Shown here in pieces: positions 1-11,698 of a stretch of 64,000 bases of DNA (the first letter of the stretch is position 1; every line of letters starts with the position of its first letter). Location: the NCBI RefSeq assembly GCF_019930585.1, contig NZ_CP082839.1, forward strand, positions 2,910,001 to 2,974,000. The letters are read 5' to 3'. The DNA comes from Sphingomonas nostoxanthinifaciens. Its GTDB lineage: Bacteria; Pseudomonadota; Alphaproteobacteria; Sphingomonadales; Sphingomonadaceae. A model generated the notes under the pieces. That model did no database searches, was not told the origin of the DNA, and saw nothing but the letters and a program-made list of their open reading frames with translations. Position numbers and translations under genes: made by a program.

Positions 1-633
1 GACGCGGCAGATGCCGCGCTCGGTCGCCGCGACCAGCAGCGCGCCGAGATCGGTCGGCGCGACCGTCCAGCGGATCGTCGCGCCGCGCCCGCCGTCGCGC
101 CACACGGACGGCGTCATGCCCAGCCGGTCGGGCGCGTCGGCATAGAAACGCGATGGCGCGGCATAGCCGGCCTCGTAGAGCGCATCGGTCACGTTGGGAG
201 CCTCCTTCAGATGGTGCCGCAGCCGCCCGGCGCGGCGCGCGCGCACGTAGGCGGCGGGTGTCACGCCGGTCGCCCGCTTGAACAGGCGGTGGAAATGATG
301 CGGGCTGTAGCCGGCCGCCGCCGCCAGCGCGCCAAGATCGGGCGCCGCCTCCTCCGCCTCGATCAGGGCGATCGCACGCGCCACGGCCGCCTCGTCGCGC
401 GCGACCTCATCGGGCCGGCAACGCAGGCAGGGGCGCAGGCCCGCCATCCGCGCCGCCATGCCATCGGCGAAGAAGCGCACATTCTCGCGCCGGGGGTGGC
501 GCGCCGCGCACGAGGGCCGGCAATAGATGCCGGTCGACAGCACGCCTGTCACGAACCGCCCGTCCTGCGTGCGGTCGCGCGCCAGCACCGCCGCCCATGC
601 CGCCTCGGAATCTGGAGCATCCACATTTGCCAT
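1..633 (-). CDS. ada: Ada-type methyltransferase/AraC regulator, 3'-truncated by window edge
   Basis: Adaptive-response protein that takes methyl groups from alkylated DNA phosphotriesters and O6-methylguanine and then activates repair genes. The visible 211 residues start at ATG (631-633) and run off the left edge with no stop. The N-terminal Ada zinc domain has Cys38, Cys42, Cys69 and Cys72 in motifs IYCRPSC and RPCLRC, at the same spacing as E. coli Ada; Cys38 is the expected phosphotriester acceptor. An AraC-type helix-turn-helix follows (AAAAGYSPHHFHRLFKRATG, about 101-120). The start of the O6-alkylguanine transferase domain is just visible, but its PCHR active site lies outside. It is divergent from the next gene, with 96 bp between them. 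The family call is firm; whether the C-terminal domain is intact cannot be seen. Confidence 0.93.
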   Translation of the reverse strand, partial: MANVDAPDSEAAWAAVLARDRTQDGRFVTGVLSTGIYCRPSCAARHPRRENVRFFADGMAARMAGLRPCLRCRPDEVARDEAAVARAIALIEAEEAAPDLGALAAAAGYSPHHFHRLFKRATGVTPAAYVRARRAGRLRHHLKEAPNVTDALYEAGYAAPSRFYADAPDRLGMTPSVWRDGGRGATIRWTVAPTDLGALLVAATERGICRV

Positions 634-729
634 CGGCACCTTCTGGACCCGTCCGATCGGCTTCGCATCCCGAGTCTTGCGATCAAACCGCATGCCTGGA
701 TAGAGTATCGCCGGGATAGAGGGGGGACG

Positions 730-2265
730 ATGCGGTCGAAGCTATTTGCGATGGCGCTCGCCATCGGATTGGCAGTTCCGGCAAGCGCGCGCTGGCGCGT
801 TGCCGAAAGCGAGCATTTCCAACTTTATGGGCAGACCGAGCCGGACCGTCTGCGCGAACTGGCAACCAAGCTGGAGCGTTACGACTCGGCAATGCGCTTC
901 CTGTTCAGCGTGCCGGACGAATCGCCGACCAAGGCGACCCGCGTGACGGTCTACCTGGCCCACGACGTGAACACCCTGCAGCGAGTCTATTCGCAGAACC
1001 AGACGGTTCGGAACGTCTGGGTCTATGGATTCTACCATAGCAGCGCCGGCGGCTCGGTCGCGTTTGCGCCGATCACGCAGCCGACCTTTGATCCGGACCG
1101 ACTCGACGGCTGGACCGCCCTGCTACACGAATATACCCATCATGTGATGCTGAGCAATTTCAGCGCGGCTTATCCGGCGTGGTTCCGGGAGGGCTTCGCC
1201 GAATTCTGCTCGAACACGCGTTTCGAGCCCGATGGCAGCGTTACCGTCGGCCATACGGCGACATATCGCGCCGATTGGCTGAAGCATGGCGACCGTTTGA
1301 CCGCGGCCCAGCTGTTCGAGAACGATAGCAAGCAGATGCAGTGGGACGGCGGCAATTACATGTACGCGCGCGGGTGGCTGCTGACGCACTATGCCATTTT
1401 GGGTAGCCGCGAGCGCGGCCGCCAGCTTCTCCGCTATATCGCGGCAGTCAACGCGGGTACGCCGAGCCTGAAGGCAGCGCAGGACGCCTTCGGCGATCTC
1501 TCGCAGCTCGACAAGGAGCTGGAGCATTACATGGACGTGCCGCTCGACAGTGTCCGCATCCCTGCCGCAAAATTGAAGGTCGGCGCGATCGCCGTGCGCG
1601 AGCTGTCCGATGGCGAGGATGCGATGATGTCGGTGCGCCTGCGCTCGGACGGCGGCATGTCGCACGCCGTCGCGGCGGCCATCGTCCGCGACGCCCGCCG
1701 GATCGCCGCATCCTATCCTGCCGATCCGGCCGCTCAGCTCACGCTCGCCCGCGCCGAGTATGATGCCGGCGACGACGGCGCAGCCGACGCAGCCGCCGCA
1801 CGGTCGTTCGCGGCATCACCGTCGGCGCGAGCGCTGATCTATCGTGGGCTGCCGGCACTGCGTCGGGCGCGCAAGGATAAGGACCATCCCGATCCGGCGC
1901 TGATGGCCCAAGCCCGCCGCTACGTCCTCGACGCCAACCGGCTCGATCCGGGCGATCCGCTGCCCCTCTTCACTTTCTACGACATCAATCGCACCTCGGA
2001 CACTGTCACGCGCAACGCGAGGGACGCGCTGGAACGGGCCTTCGAGCTGGTGCCGCAGGCAGAAGAAGTGCGCTTCGCGGTCGCCCGGCAACGTGCTGAC
2101 GACGGCGACCTGCGCGCGGCGCGGCTGCTGCTGACCCCGCTCGCGATGGACCCTCACGCCGGCGGCGGCTATCCGACCGCCGTTCTAAGATTGATCGACG
2201 ACGGCAAGTCGGACGCAGCGCGCGATCTGCTCGATCACCCCGACCACTTCAAGCCGGACGGCTAA
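730..2265 (+). CDS. secreted HExxH zinc-peptidase-like protein with TPR-like C-terminus
   Basis: A 511-residue exported protein that resembles DUF1570/peptidase-MA-type gluzincins. ATG 730 is chosen because a short signal peptide (LFAMALAIGLAVPASA) follows directly; the frame is open further upstream, but that part lies opposite ada. A metalloprotease signature HEYTH sits at residues 133-137, and WFREGFAEF at 151-159 supplies the expected third ligand glutamate (E154, then E158). The C-terminal half (about 300-511) is Ala-rich and helical with TPR-like character (AAQLTLARAEYDAGDDGAAD). The likely role is periplasmic proteolysis, but the substrate is unknown. It stands alone before a hairpin and the ATP synthase operon. 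Confidence 0.75.
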   Translation: MRSKLFAMALAIGLAVPASARWRVAESEHFQLYGQTEPDRLRELATKLERYDSAMRFLFSVPDESPTKATRVTVYLAHDVNTLQRVYSQNQTVRNVWVYGFYHSSAGGSVAFAPITQPTFDPDRLDGWTALLHEYTHHVMLSNFSAAYPAWFREGFAEFCSNTRFEPDGSVTVGHTATYRADWLKHGDRLTAAQLFENDSKQMQWDGGNYMYARGWLLTHYAILGSRERGRQLLRYIAAVNAGTPSLKAAQDAFGDLSQLDKELEHYMDVPLDSVRIPAAKLKVGAIAVRELSDGEDAMMSVRLRSDGGMSHAVAAAIVRDARRIAASYPADPAAQLTLARAEYDAGDDGAADAAAARSFAASPSARALIYRGLPALRRARKDKDHPDPALMAQARRYVLDANRLDPGDPLPLFTFYDINRTSDTVTRNARDALERAFELVPQAEEVRFAVARQRADDGDLRAARLLLTPLAMDPHAGGGYPTAVLRLIDDGKSDAARDLLDHPDHFKPDG

Positions 2266-2322
2266 GGCGCCGCACCGCCAACTTGCGCGAGCCGGGCCCG
2301 CCTGCTAACCGGCCGGCGATCG

Positions 2323-2357
2323 AAAGCGGGCGGCCTTGCGGCTTGGCCCGCTTTTGC
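2323..2357 (+). terminator. rho-independent-like terminator before the atp operon
   Basis: Perfect 9-bp arms AAAGCGGGC (2323-2331) and GCCCGCTTT (2346-2354) enclose a 14-nt loop and are followed by a short T-rich run. It lies about 60 bp after the peptidase-like gene and before atpH. It would separate the two transcripts, leaving roughly 2358-2403 for an atp leader; the promoter itself was not identified. Confidence 0.6.
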
Positions 2358-2403
2358 TTCTGCGATAGGCGGAAGCGTCACGTCATCAGGGGAACATCGC
2401 CAG

Positions 2404-4522
<2,119 letters not shown>

Positions 4523-4533
4523 ATACATTATCT

Positions 4534-4616
4534 CGTCATCCCAGCGAATGCTGGGATCTCCCGAGGCTTGCACGTCGCGCCAGCCTCACGAGATCCCGAC
4601 CTTCGTCGGGATGACG
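4534..4616. repeat. REP-like palindrome, family A copy 1, between atpA and atpG
   Basis: An 83-bp inverted element opens with CGTCATCCC...GGGATCT and closes with AGATCCC...GGGATGACG. Each half is itself a small palindrome (CCCAGCGAATGCTGGG on the left). It belongs to the same family as elements at 30401, 32690, 40757 and 41858. Inside the atp transcript it would fold into a strong stem and could change atpA:atpG expression or mRNA stability. Confidence 0.85.
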
Positions 4617-4631
4617 AACTGAGGGTTCGCC

Positions 4632-5516
4632 ATGCCGTCACTCAAGAGCCTCAAGGTCCGCATCACATCGGTGAAGTCGACCCAGAAGATCACCCGCGCG
4701 CTGAAGACGGTGGCGGCGGCGAAGCTGCGCCGTGCGACCGAGCAGGCGGTCGCCGCGCGTCCCTATGCCGAGCGGCTGGAAGCGGTGATCTCGAGCCTCG
4801 CCTCGCGCGTCACGATCGGTCCCAACTCGCCGCGCCTGCTGGCGGGCACCGGCAAGGATCAGGTGCAGCTGCTGGTGGTCGCCACCAGCGAGCGCGGGCT
4901 GGCGGGCGGCTTCAACAGCAACATCGCGCGCGCCGCCCGGCAGAAGGCCGACGAGCTGATCGCGCAGGGCAAGACGGTGAAGTTCTACATCGTCGGCCGC
5001 AAGGGCCGCGCGGTGATCCGGCGCCTCTACCCGACGTCGATCCTCGCCGATCACGACATGAGCCACGCGCGCAACGCCGCCTTCGCCGACGCGCTCGACA
5101 TCGGCCGCGACCTGATCGCGCGCTTCGAGGCGGGCGAGTATGACGTGGCGACGCTGGTCTATTCCAAGTTCCAGTCGGCGCTGGTGCAGGTGCCGACGGT
5201 GGCGCAGCTCGTGCCCGCCGCGGTGCGCGAGGCGGCGAACGACCAGTCCGGCACCGCCGCCGCCGCGGTCGAATATGAGCCCGACGAGGAATCGATCCTC
5301 GCCGAACTGCTGCCACGCAACGTCGCGATCCAGATCTATCGCGCGCTGCTGGAGAACCAGGCCGGTTTCTACGGCGCGCAGATGAACGCGATGGACAATG
5401 CCACGCGCAATGCCGGCGACACGATCAATCGCCTCACCATCCAGTATAACCGAACCCGCCAGGCCGCGATCACGACGGAACTGGTGGAAATCATCTCAGG
5501 CGCGGAGGCTCTCTGA
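4632..5516 (+). CDS. atpG: F1F0 ATP synthase subunit gamma
   Basis: Central rotor shaft of F1, 294 residues. The N-terminus SLKSLKVRITSVKSTQKITR and the C-terminal ALLENQAGFYGAQMNAMDNA stretch are the conserved coiled-coil segments that turn inside the alpha-beta hexamer. The internal GLAGGFNSN motif is also diagnostic. It follows the palindromic repeat by 15 nt and ends only 2 nt before an Ohr/OsmC gene, so the two are almost certainly co-transcribed. Confidence 0.97.
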   Translation: MPSLKSLKVRITSVKSTQKITRALKTVAAAKLRRATEQAVAARPYAERLEAVISSLASRVTIGPNSPRLLAGTGKDQVQLLVVATSERGLAGGFNSNIARAARQKADELIAQGKTVKFYIVGRKGRAVIRRLYPTSILADHDMSHARNAAFADALDIGRDLIARFEAGEYDVATLVYSKFQSALVQVPTVAQLVPAAVREAANDQSGTAAAAVEYEPDEESILAELLPRNVAIQIYRALLENQAGFYGAQMNAMDNATRNAGDTINRLTIQYNRTRQAAITTELVEIISGAEAL

Positions 5517-5518
5517 CC

Positions 5519-7410
<1,892 letters not shown>

Positions 7411-7445
7411 TCGACTCGCAAAGGGCGATCGGATAGGGTGGCGGA

Positions 7446-7694
7446 ATGATCGTCGACACCCTGACCATCGCCCGCGAACTGAAGGCGGCCGATCTGCCCG
7501 CCGGTCAGGCCGAGGCGATTGCAGCTGCGATCGGACGATCGGTCAGCGAAACGGCGGCGACGAAAGTGGACCTCGATCTCCTCCGGCACGAGCTGAAGGC
7601 CGATATTGAGAAGGTTCGCAATCAACTGCTGCTCTGGTTCGTAAGCACGCAGATTGCGCTCGGCGGCCTGATGATCGCGCTCATCAAATTGTAG
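7446..7694 (+). CDS. small DUF1640-like coiled-coil membrane protein
   Basis: An 82-residue protein fitting the bacterial DUF1640 pattern, related to the mitochondrial CCDC90/MCUR1 group. It has an N-terminal DTLTIARELKAADLPAGQAE, then a predicted coiled coil (ATKVDLDLLRHELKADIEKV, about 38-57), and one C-terminal membrane helix ending in ALIKL. It lies 35 nt after atpD and 6 nt before atpC in the same direction, so it is probably co-transcribed. Function in bacteria is not established. Placement inside the F1 operon is the notable point. Confidence 0.8.
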   Translation: MIVDTLTIARELKAADLPAGQAEAIAAAIGRSVSETAATKVDLDLLRHELKADIEKVRNQLLLWFVSTQIALGGLMIALIKL

Positions 7695-7700
7695 GAACCC

Positions 7701-7964
7701 ATGGCTCTTCACTTCGAACTCGTCACGCCCGAGAAGCTGGTCCGCTCGGAGGATGTCCACATGGTGGTCGTGCCCGGCACCGAGGGTGACTTCGGCGTGC
7801 TGGAGGGCCATGCGCCGCTGATGTCGGTGGTGCGTGCGGGCGAACTGACCGTCTATTCCAGCGCCAGCACGATCATTGCGCGCATCGCCGTCGACGGTGG
7901 CTTTGCCGAAGTGAACGAGAAGGGCCTGACCGTCCTCGCCGAGGCGGTCACCGAAGCCGCCTGA
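7701..7964 (+). CDS. atpC: F1F0 ATP synthase subunit epsilon (short form)
   Basis: An 87-residue epsilon subunit with [20 protein letters not shown] and the [15 protein letters not shown] motif of the N-terminal beta-sandwich. It lacks the C-terminal helical hairpin (about 45 residues) present in E. coli epsilon. The missing part is the inhibitory arm. Short epsilon subunits are common in alphaproteobacteria, where other inhibitors may take over. It is the last gene of the operon and converges on gtrA with 13 bp between the stops. Confidence 0.95.
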   Translation: MALHFELVTPEKLVRSEDVHMVVVPGTEGDFGVLEGHAPLMSVVRAGELTVYSSASTIIARIAVDGGFAEVNEKGLTVLAEAVTEAA

Positions 7965-7977
7965 TACTCCCTTCCGC

Positions 7978-8367
7978 TCAGCGCGTGCGCGGGCGGAACA
8001 CGATTAGCGCGTTGAGCAGGAAGTTCGCGCCGAACGCCACGCCGACGCCGATCAGCTTGGCGACGACGGGCGGGATCGGCAGCAACGCGGCGGCGAGCGT
8101 CGTCACGCTCACGTTGATCGCCAGCCCGATCAATGCTGCCGCGAGGAACTGCGCGAAGCCGGCGACGCTGCGCCGATGGCCGAACACGAAGCGGCTGGTC
8201 AGCCAGTAATTCACCACCGCCGCCATCGCGAAGCTGAGGCAGGCGGCCAGCGGTACGATCAGCCCGGCCCGCACGAGACAGGCGAATAGCCCGATATCGA
8301 CCACCGCCGCCGTGCCGCCGGTGCCGACATAGCGCAGCAGGCGACCGGAGAGCAGCGGCCCGCTCAT
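7978..8367 (-). CDS. GtrA-family membrane protein
   Basis: A 129-residue protein with four predicted membrane helices, typical of the GtrA family. These proteins are proposed to move or present polyprenyl-linked sugars; in mycobacteria one member acts with decaprenyl-phosphoryl-arabinose enzymes. It ends a four-gene minus-strand operon, and its ATG overlaps the HAD stop (ATGA). A role in handling a lipid-linked sugar made by the UbiA-like neighbour is inferred from this context. Confidence 0.85.
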   Translation of the reverse strand: MSGPLLSGRLLRYVGTGGTAAVVDIGLFACLVRAGLIVPLAACLSFAMAAVVNYWLTSRFVFGHRRSVAGFAQFLAAALIGLAINVSVTTLAAALLPIPPVVAKLIGVGVAFGANFLLNALIVFRPRTR

Positions 8368-9062
8368 GCCCCCGCCAGCAACGGCGCGAACACCGGATCG
8401 TCATAGCGCGCGAAGCAGGTCCAACCGGCGACCGGCTTGCTCTTCCGGATCAGGCTGTGCGCTCCCGCGCGGCGCGCGGCGAGGCCGTCGCGCTCGGGCC
8501 GGTCGCCGACCAGCACCGTCTGGTGCGGCGCCACGCCCGCCGCGGCGATCAACGCCAGCAGCCCGTGCGGGCTCGGCTTGAGGCGGGTGAAATCGGGCGT
8601 GTCGGGCCCATGCATGTGATCGGCGGCCAGCCCCATCGCAGCGAGCTTCGCGGCGGCGGGATAATCCGACAGGATGCCGATCGTCCGACCCGAGGCACGG
8701 ATCGCGGCAAACAGGCCCGGCAACCCGGCATACATGCTGGCGCGAAGGTGCGGCAGCGGCCGGCGGTGAATCCACTCGGCGACGGTGCGCGTGACCTCGT
8801 CCGCGCTCACGCCCGCAGCCGCGGCGGTGGCGGCGACGAGTGTCGCCTCGACATCGTCGCGCTCGGCCTCGCCATAGTCTTCGCGCAGGCGGCGATAGGC
8901 GCTCAGGACGCGCAGCGTGCGCCGCCCCCCTGCCCCGCCGGCCCGCAATGCGAGCGCCAGCGCCATGCGCAGCCGCAGCGGCCGCTGGCGATAGAGCGTG
9001 CCGTCGACATCGAACGCGACCAGGCGGATATCCGCCCAGTCGAAGCCGGGATCGGCCGCCAC
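8364..9062 (-). CDS. HAD-superfamily phosphatase
   Basis: A 232-residue haloacid dehalogenase-type hydrolase. Motif I is FDVDGTLY, with nucleophile Asp18 and Asp20; GILSDYPAA carries motif II Ser; the Lys of LKPSPHG is motif III; VLVGDRPERDG is motif IV. GTG 9062 is chosen because it is 2 nt after the stop of the UbiA-like gene and gives a normal HAD N-terminus; the open frame continues upstream only as a shadow of that gene. Beside a phosphoribosyltransferase-like enzyme it could remove the 5-phosphate from a polyprenyl-phosphoryl pentose phosphate. That is inference. Confidence 0.85.
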   Translation of the reverse strand: MAADPGFDWADIRLVAFDVDGTLYRQRPLRLRMALALALRAGGAGGRRTLRVLSAYRRLREDYGEAERDDVEATLVAATAAAAGVSADEVTRTVAEWIHRRPLPHLRASMYAGLPGLFAAIRASGRTIGILSDYPAAAKLAAMGLAADHMHGPDTPDFTRLKPSPHGLLALIAAAGVAPHQTVLVGDRPERDGLAARRAGAHSLIRKSKPVAGWTCFARYDDPVFAPLLAGA

Positions 9063-9064
9063 GC

Positions 9065-10039
9065 TCAGTCGACCGCGATGAAGTGCTGGCTGGTGAGCGT
9101 GTCGAGCGGCTTCATGTCGACCAGCGTCGCCAGCACGAACAGTCCGCTCAGGATCGCGACGGTCAGCATCAGCCCGCGCTCGCGAAACAGTTTCTCGGGC
9201 TTCTGTGCAGTGGATTCCACCTGCATCGACAGCGCAAGATATTGCGCGAACAAGGCCGTGATCGCCGGGAGCGTGATGATATATTCGACGCGATATTTGA
9301 TGAGGAACACCGCGAGGAAGAAGCCGCTCAGCATCGCATAGACGAAACAGGAGAGCGTCAGCGACAGCTCGGTATAGCCGGCGAAGCTGGCGCGGTAGCG
9401 CATCAGCAGCTCCTTGCCGTGCGACGCGACGATCTCGTGATATTCGGACAGGCGCTTGGCCGCCATCAGGAACGCACCGCCGAGCCAGTAAGCGAGGATC
9501 ACCGACGAGGGCGGCAGCGTCATCGGATCGATGATCGTCCAGCCGATCACCAGCCGCAGCGGATTGTTGATCGATTCCGAAATGACGTCGAGATAGGCCT
9601 TGTTCTTCGACCGCAGCGGCGGGACGTTGTAGACGATGCCCTGCGCCGCGAAGATGATCGCGGCACCCAGCATGGTCGTACCGCCGATCGACGCCGCGCC
9701 CAGTCCGATCGCCACGAACAGCGCCCATTCGGCCCAGACGATCGCACCCGACATTTCGGTCTGCACCGCCATGCGCTGCGACTTGGTCGGATGGTGGCGG
9801 TCGAAATCGCGGTCGAGATATTCGTTGATGACGTAATTGGCCGAGGCGATCGTCACCGCCGCCAGCAACCCGCACACGGCCGACAGCAGCAAAGACGGCG
9901 TGTGGACGCCGCGCAAAATGTAGGCGAGCACGCAGCCGGGAATGATGAAGACATGCTTCGTCATGTGATCGAACCGCGCGATGCGGATATATTCGCCCAG
10001 GCCGGCCTTCACCGGCGGACGGGCAAGCGTGTCATGCAT
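9065..10039 (-). CDS. UbiA-superfamily transferase, DPPR synthase-like
   Basis: A 324-residue integral membrane protein with 8-9 predicted helices. The first acidic motif is N72-E-Y-L-D76-R-D-F-D80 followed by RHHPTKSQR. The NxxxDxxxD...HPxK form is characteristic of decaprenyl-phosphate phosphoribosyltransferase (DPPR synthase) rather than of ubiquinone or heme prenyltransferases. The likely reaction is transfer of ribose-5-phosphate from PRPP to a polyprenyl phosphate at the inner membrane. Its start overlaps the upstream membrane-protein gene by 8 nt, and HAD and GtrA genes follow directly. Family confidence is high, exact substrate moderate. Confidence 0.82.
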   Translation of the reverse strand: MHDTLARPPVKAGLGEYIRIARFDHMTKHVFIIPGCVLAYILRGVHTPSLLLSAVCGLLAAVTIASANYVINEYLDRDFDRHHPTKSQRMAVQTEMSGAIVWAEWALFVAIGLGAASIGGTTMLGAAIIFAAQGIVYNVPPLRSKNKAYLDVISESINNPLRLVIGWTIIDPMTLPPSSVILAYWLGGAFLMAAKRLSEYHEIVASHGKELLMRYRASFAGYTELSLTLSCFVYAMLSGFFLAVFLIKYRVEYIITLPAITALFAQYLALSMQVESTAQKPEKLFRERGLMLTVAILSGLFVLATLVDMKPLDTLTSQHFIAVD

Positions 10040-11534
10040 CGAACGGGCCTCCGGGGGGCGTGATAGTGGCGGATGATTGACGTTTGATGAGCGCGGCGCC
10101 GCTGAGGGCGAGGAACGGCAGCAGCCAGATCACGCGCGCCTGAAAGCGATCATAAGGGAAAGCGAGCAGGCCGCAGGCGAGCCCGTTCAGCACCACGCCC
10201 GCGCAGACGATGCCCGCGAGCAGCAGCCAGCCGCGCGCGTGCGTATCGCCGCGCAGCCGCCACGCGATCAATGCCAGCGCCGGGAGCGAAAGCCAGACGA
10301 CGACCCGCTGGAGCAGATCCTGCGCGTCGAGCCAGCCGGGATGGCGGACGACCGCGCTCGCCTCGATGCGCGCGACCTGCGGCGCGGGCATCGCCGCGAA
10401 AAAGGGCAGCTTGCGCGCCTGATCGAGGTCGAGATAGCTGAACAGCACCACCTGCCGCAGCGCGTCGCCCGCCAGGAAGGTCGCGACCGCGACCGGCCGA
10501 TCCTTCGCCATCGCGATCAGCAGCGGCACCTGCTGATCCGACAGGCGGCGCTGACCGGCATAGTCCATGCCGCCATAGAAATGCTGGCCGAACAGGAAAT
10601 CGGTCCACACCACCGGCAGCCGGTTACGATAGTCGCACAGCAGGAAGCCGTTGCCGGGGCAGGTGCGCGCCAGATAGCCCGAGAGGATCGGGCTCTCGGC
10701 AAAATGCGCGGTCAGGTGTGGCAGCCGCATCAGCGGCAGGCCCGTCGTCTTGCGCGCGACGAGCGCGAAGGCCTGCAGGTAGAAGATCGCCGCGAGCAAG
10801 GCGAACGCCGTCGTCCAGGGCCACGCCGCGCTTCCGCCCTGCCGGCGCACCAGCAAGGCGACGATCGCGCACAGCGCCAGCATGCCCGCCAGCACGACGA
10901 CATGGCTGTCGTGCAGCATCGCCGCATAAGCGAGCAGCGCGAACAGGACGACATGGTCGAGCGAGCGCAGCCGGGCGCCGAAGGCAAGCAGCATCGCCGG
11001 GATCAAAGCGATCAGCGCCGCCGCATAATCAGGCATCACCAGCCCGGCGAACAGCGGGAGCGAGCTGGCGACAGCGAGGACCGCCGCCCCGACGATCAGG
11101 CTCCAGCCGGAAAGCCCGAGGCAGCGCATCCAAACGAGCGCGAGCGGCACCGCGATCATCAGCGCCTGCCAGAAGGCAACGAGCGTGAAGCCGCCGGCGG
11201 CGTAGAGCAGATAGGTGGCGACGCTGTAGACCAGCGACCGGCCCGCAATCCACACGCGCGGCGCGGCCGCCGGCGCCATCGGCGCGGCCTGTGGCGCGGG
11301 TGTCGCCACCGTCGCGACGGCCGGAGCCGCCGCCGCATCGTGGTGCTTGGCCGCCGCCAGCCAGTCGTCGCCCGCCTTCAGATGCAGCCCGGCGGCGCGG
11401 ACCGGACCGACCGCCTTGCCGACATAGCCGATGCTGTCTTCATAGAAGAAGGCCGCGCCGTTCAGCAGCACCGGCAGAATCAGCACCAGCGCCGCGATCA
11501 GCGCATAGAGATATGGACGACCGACTTTCTGCAT
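10032..11534 (-). CDS. polytopic membrane protein, GT-C-like
   Basis: A 500-residue protein with about ten membrane helices. It has an N-terminal helix, a first external segment with FFYEDSIGYV, a low-complexity Ala/Pro stretch (about 65-90), and a late soluble region (ARTCPGNGFLLCDYRNRLP) with two cysteines. The layout suggests a GT-C lipid-sugar-dependent glycosyltransferase, but I do not recognise the family. ATG 11534 is preferred to a TTG 15 nt upstream. It is the first gene of the operon with UbiA-like, HAD and GtrA genes, so it is a candidate user of the lipid-linked pentose. Confidence 0.65.
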   Translation of the reverse strand: MQKVGRPYLYALIAALVLILPVLLNGAAFFYEDSIGYVGKAVGPVRAAGLHLKAGDDWLAAAKHHDAAAAPAVATVATPAPQAAPMAPAAAPRVWIAGRSLVYSVATYLLYAAGGFTLVAFWQALMIAVPLALVWMRCLGLSGWSLIVGAAVLAVASSLPLFAGLVMPDYAAALIALIPAMLLAFGARLRSLDHVVLFALLAYAAMLHDSHVVVLAGMLALCAIVALLVRRQGGSAAWPWTTAFALLAAIFYLQAFALVARKTTGLPLMRLPHLTAHFAESPILSGYLARTCPGNGFLLCDYRNRLPVVWTDFLFGQHFYGGMDYAGQRRLSDQQVPLLIAMAKDRPVAVATFLAGDALRQVVLFSYLDLDQARKLPFFAAMPAPQVARIEASAVVRHPGWLDAQDLLQRVVVWLSLPALALIAWRLRGDTHARGWLLLAGIVCAGVVLNGLACGLLAFPYDRFQARVIWLLPFLALSGAALIKRQSSATITPPGGPFDA

Positions 11535-11698
11535 CGCCCACCCCCGCAAGCATGATCGGCATACCCGTTACACAACCGTGCCGCCCGCGTCATCACCGCT
11601 TCGCATCTGCGGCAGGCTGCGCATCATGCTTAAACCCTTGGCAAGCTTTGCACTCTATCCCGTCGGCGGCGACAGAATGACAGGGCGGCGCGTAGAGT

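Noticed and set aside
211-729. Upstream extension of the HExxH protein frame
   Set aside because: It is antisense to ada and is followed by a clear signal peptide at ATG 730.
9063-9875. Upstream extension of the HAD gene frame
   Set aside because: Shadow of the UbiA-like gene; the HAD fold begins at GTG 9062.
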